Of a stretch of 7,401 nucleotides of DNA, positions 6,219 to 7,401 are shown one piece after another. Origin of the DNA: an uncultured Curtobacterium sp. (GTDB lineage: Bacteria; Actinomycetota; Actinomycetes; Actinomycetales; Microbacteriaceae); contig CAJYIG010000189.1 of the NCBI GenBank assembly GCA_913774725.1, positions 1 through 7,401 of the forward strand. The letters are read 5' to 3'. Positions within the stretch are counted from its first letter, which is position 1. Each line of letters starts with the position of its first letter. Below the pieces are notes generated by a model. The model was not told the origin of the DNA and searched no databases. It saw only the letters and a program-made list of their open reading frames with translations. The position numbers and the translations under genes are program-made.

Positions 6219-7214
6219 TCAGCCCGCGGCGCCGTCCCAGTCGGCGTACGGGTCCCACCCGGTCGTCGGGACCGGCTCACCACCGCGGACCAGGTCGGCG
6301 CCCCCGCGGGCGACGACCGCACCGAGGCGCCGGAAGCCACCGGGCAGCGCCACGTCCGACGGGAAGGTCGCGAGCAGGCCGTGGTCCTCGCCGCCGTGCA
6401 GCGCGAGGTCGTCGAGCCGGGGCTCCGGGTCGAGGTCGAGCGTCACCCCGCTGGCTCGGGCCAGTCGTCCGGCGTCGATCGCCAGGCCGTCGGACAGGTC
6501 GAGCATCGCGGTCGCCCCCGCCGTCGCCGCGTGCACCCCGTCGGCGATCGGCGGGACCGGGCGTCGCTGCCGGTCGACGGCCGAGTCGGCGTCCGCGCCA
6601 CTCGCGACCACCGCTGCGCGCGAGGGCTCCCCGTCCGCGTCGACCCCGTCGCGGAACAGCCGGGCGAGTCCCCGGGCGGCGCGGCCGAGCTCTCCCGAGA
6701 CCGCGAGGACGTCCCCGACCCGGGCTCCCGAACGCAGCACCGGCGCCCGTCCGCCGAGGTCGCCGAACGCCGTCACCGAGACCGTGAAGGTCGCCGAGGT
6801 CGACAGGTCCCCGCCGACCACGCCGCACCCCGGCGCGAGCGCGTCCACCGCCGCCCGCACCCCGTCGGCGAAGGACTCGAGCACCGCGACCGGGGTGTCC
6901 TGCGGCGCGGCCAGGGCGATCACGAGCCCGCTCGGCTCCGCGCCCATCGCTGCGACGTCGGACAGGTTCGTCGCGGCGGCCTTCCACCCGACGTCCTCCG
7001 GGGACGACCACGCCCACCGGAAGTCCGGCCCGTGCACCATCATGTCCGTCGTGACGACGAAGCGGCCGTCCGGCGCCGCGACCACGGCGCAGTCGTCACC
7101 CGGACCGAGCACCGGAGCACCCGCGGGCAGCCGGCGGACGATGCGGGCGAGGACGGCCAGCTCCCCCGCCTGTCCCACGGTCGGTCCGGTCCAGGGGTCG
7201 TCCATCTCGTCCAC
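6219..7214 (-). CDS. thiL: Thiamine-monophosphate kinase
   Basis: Phosphorylates thiamine monophosphate with ATP to give thiamine diphosphate, the active cofactor. The 331-residue product has the PurM/ThiL-like ATP-binding fold: VLGPGDDCAVV (35-45) with the Mg-binding acidic pair, TTDMMVHGPDF (55-65), GWKAAATNLSDVAAMGAEP (76-94), GGDLS (134-138), LDLSDGLAID (238-247) and GGEDHGLLATFP (274-285). A polar Ala/Asp stretch at about 189-213 separates the two halves of the fold. The start is placed at GTG 7214, because the -10-like TACCGT ends 7 bases upstream. ATG 7205 (328 residues) is a close alternative. The frame stays open further upstream, but that part is antisense to the lipoprotein gene and shows no homology. 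It is divergent from the DUF3515 gene, a common pairing in actinobacteria. Confidence 0.95.
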   Translation of the reverse strand: MDEMDDPWTGPTVGQAGELAVLARIVRRLPAGAPVLGPGDDCAVVAAPDGRFVVTTDMMVHGPDFRWAWSSPEDVGWKAAATNLSDVAAMGAEPSGLVIALAAPQDTPVAVLESFADGVRAAVDALAPGCGVVGGDLSTSATFTVSVTAFGDLGGRAPVLRSGARVGDVLAVSGELGRAARGLARLFRDGVDADGEPSRAAVVASGADADSAVDRQRRPVPPIADGVHAATAGATAMLDLSDGLAIDAGRLARASGVTLDLDPEPRLDDLALHGGEDHGLLATFPSDVALPGGFRRLGAVVARGGADLVRGGEPVPTTGWDPYADWDGAAG

Positions 7215-7229
7215 GTCCGCAACGGTAGC
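7215..7229 (-). promoter_or_regulatory. Putative -10 element of thiL (leaderless type)
   Basis: GCTACCGT on the minus strand (hexamer TACCGT at 7222-7227) ends 7 bases before GTG 7214. It matches GNTANNNT and favours that GTG over ATG 7205, which would be 16 bases away. The TA at 7226-7227 is also the TA of the opposing -10 box. The -35 region is unconvincing. Confidence 0.45.
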
Positions 7230-7239
7230 CTGGACCGCG
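7224..7239 (+). promoter_or_regulatory. Putative -10 element of the DUF3515 gene (leaderless type)
   Basis: GGTAGCCTGG (hexamer TAGCCT at 7226-7231) ends 8 bases before the ATG at 7240, matching GNTANNNTNG. It overlaps the thiL -10 on the other strand. No good -35 is visible; the expected place lies in the first codons of thiL. Confidence 0.45.
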
Positions 7240-7401
7240 ATGGACACCCTGCGCCGACCCCTCCGCTGGACCGCGATCGCGGGCGTCGCCGTGGCACTCG
7301 CGGCCGGGCTGACCGGGTGCACGAACGCCGTGTCGATGGCCCCCGCGCCGTCGGCGGACACCGCTGCGTGCGCCGCCGTGCAGGTCCGCCTGCCCACGAC
7401 C
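7240..7401 (+). CDS. DUF3515-family lipoprotein, N-terminal part (cut by window edge)
   Basis: The first 54 residues are visible. A positively charged N-terminus (MDTLRRPLRW) and a hydrophobic segment (about 11-25) end in the lipobox LTGC, so Cys27 should be lipidated and the protein anchored on the outer face of the cytoplasmic membrane. After a short Ala/Pro/Ser linker comes CAAVQVRLP (44-52), the motif I recognise from the start of DUF3515, an actinobacterial family of unknown function. In related genomes it lies between ddl (D-Ala-D-Ala ligase) and thiL, so ddl may lie nearby beyond the right edge. No function can be assigned from sequence. Confidence 0.8.
   Translation, partial: MDTLRRPLRWTAIAGVAVALAAGLTGCTNAVSMAPAPSADTAACAAVQVRLPTT

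Noticed and set aside
5128..6258. Minus-strand open frame across the recG start, rsmD and the convergent gap
   Set aside because: Runs antisense to all of rsmD, crosses the palindromes, and shows no recognisable domain.
7215..7397. Upstream in-frame extension of thiL
   Set aside because: Antisense to the lipoprotein signal sequence, no ThiL homology, and it would cross both predicted promoters.

Overview
The window is very GC-rich DNA from an actinobacterium. Protein style and gene order (DUF177-rpmF-rnc-mutM; recG with coaD; thiL beside a DUF3515 lipoprotein) point to the family Microbacteriaceae, for example a Curtobacterium- or Clavibacter-like organism. The genus is inference only. It reads as conserved housekeeping chromosome: no transposase, integrase, CRISPR array, toxin-antitoxin pair or tRNA/rRNA gene is visible, and I see no new multi-gene system.

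Layout. Positions 1-2540 (minus strand) hold a four-gene run: a DUF177/YceD-family protein, rpmF (ribosomal protein L32), rnc (RNase III) and mutM (formamidopyrimidine-DNA glycosylase, cut by the left edge after its zinc finger). Its promoter lies at about 2549-2577. Upstream on the same strand are coaD (2599-3093) and recG (3120-5351). An 85-bp gap separates recG from the divergent rsmD (5437-5997, plus strand). rsmD converges on thiL (6219-7214, minus strand) across a 221-bp gap that holds terminator-like hairpins, a 38-bp near-perfect palindrome and a decayed copy of it. Divergent from thiL, a DUF3515-type lipoprotein gene starts at 7240 and runs off the right edge.

Themes. L32, the DUF177 protein (linked in the family to large-subunit rRNA accumulation), RNase III (rRNA processing) and RsmD (16S rRNA guanine-N2 methylation) serve ribosome production. 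MutM and RecG serve DNA repair and replication-fork rescue. CoaD (coenzyme A) and ThiL (thiamine diphosphate) complete two cofactor pathways.

The most notable signal is in the promoters. All six genes that head, or could head, a transcript (DUF177, coaD, recG, rsmD, thiL, DUF3515) have the actinobacterial -10 pattern GNTANNNT ending 6 to 8 bases before the chosen start codon, and none has a clear Shine-Dalgarno sequence. The downstream genes rpmF, rnc and mutM lack this pattern. This predicts leaderless transcripts and settles two start codons (coaD, thiL). The -10 boxes of thiL and the DUF3515 gene overlap on opposite strands and share one TA step.
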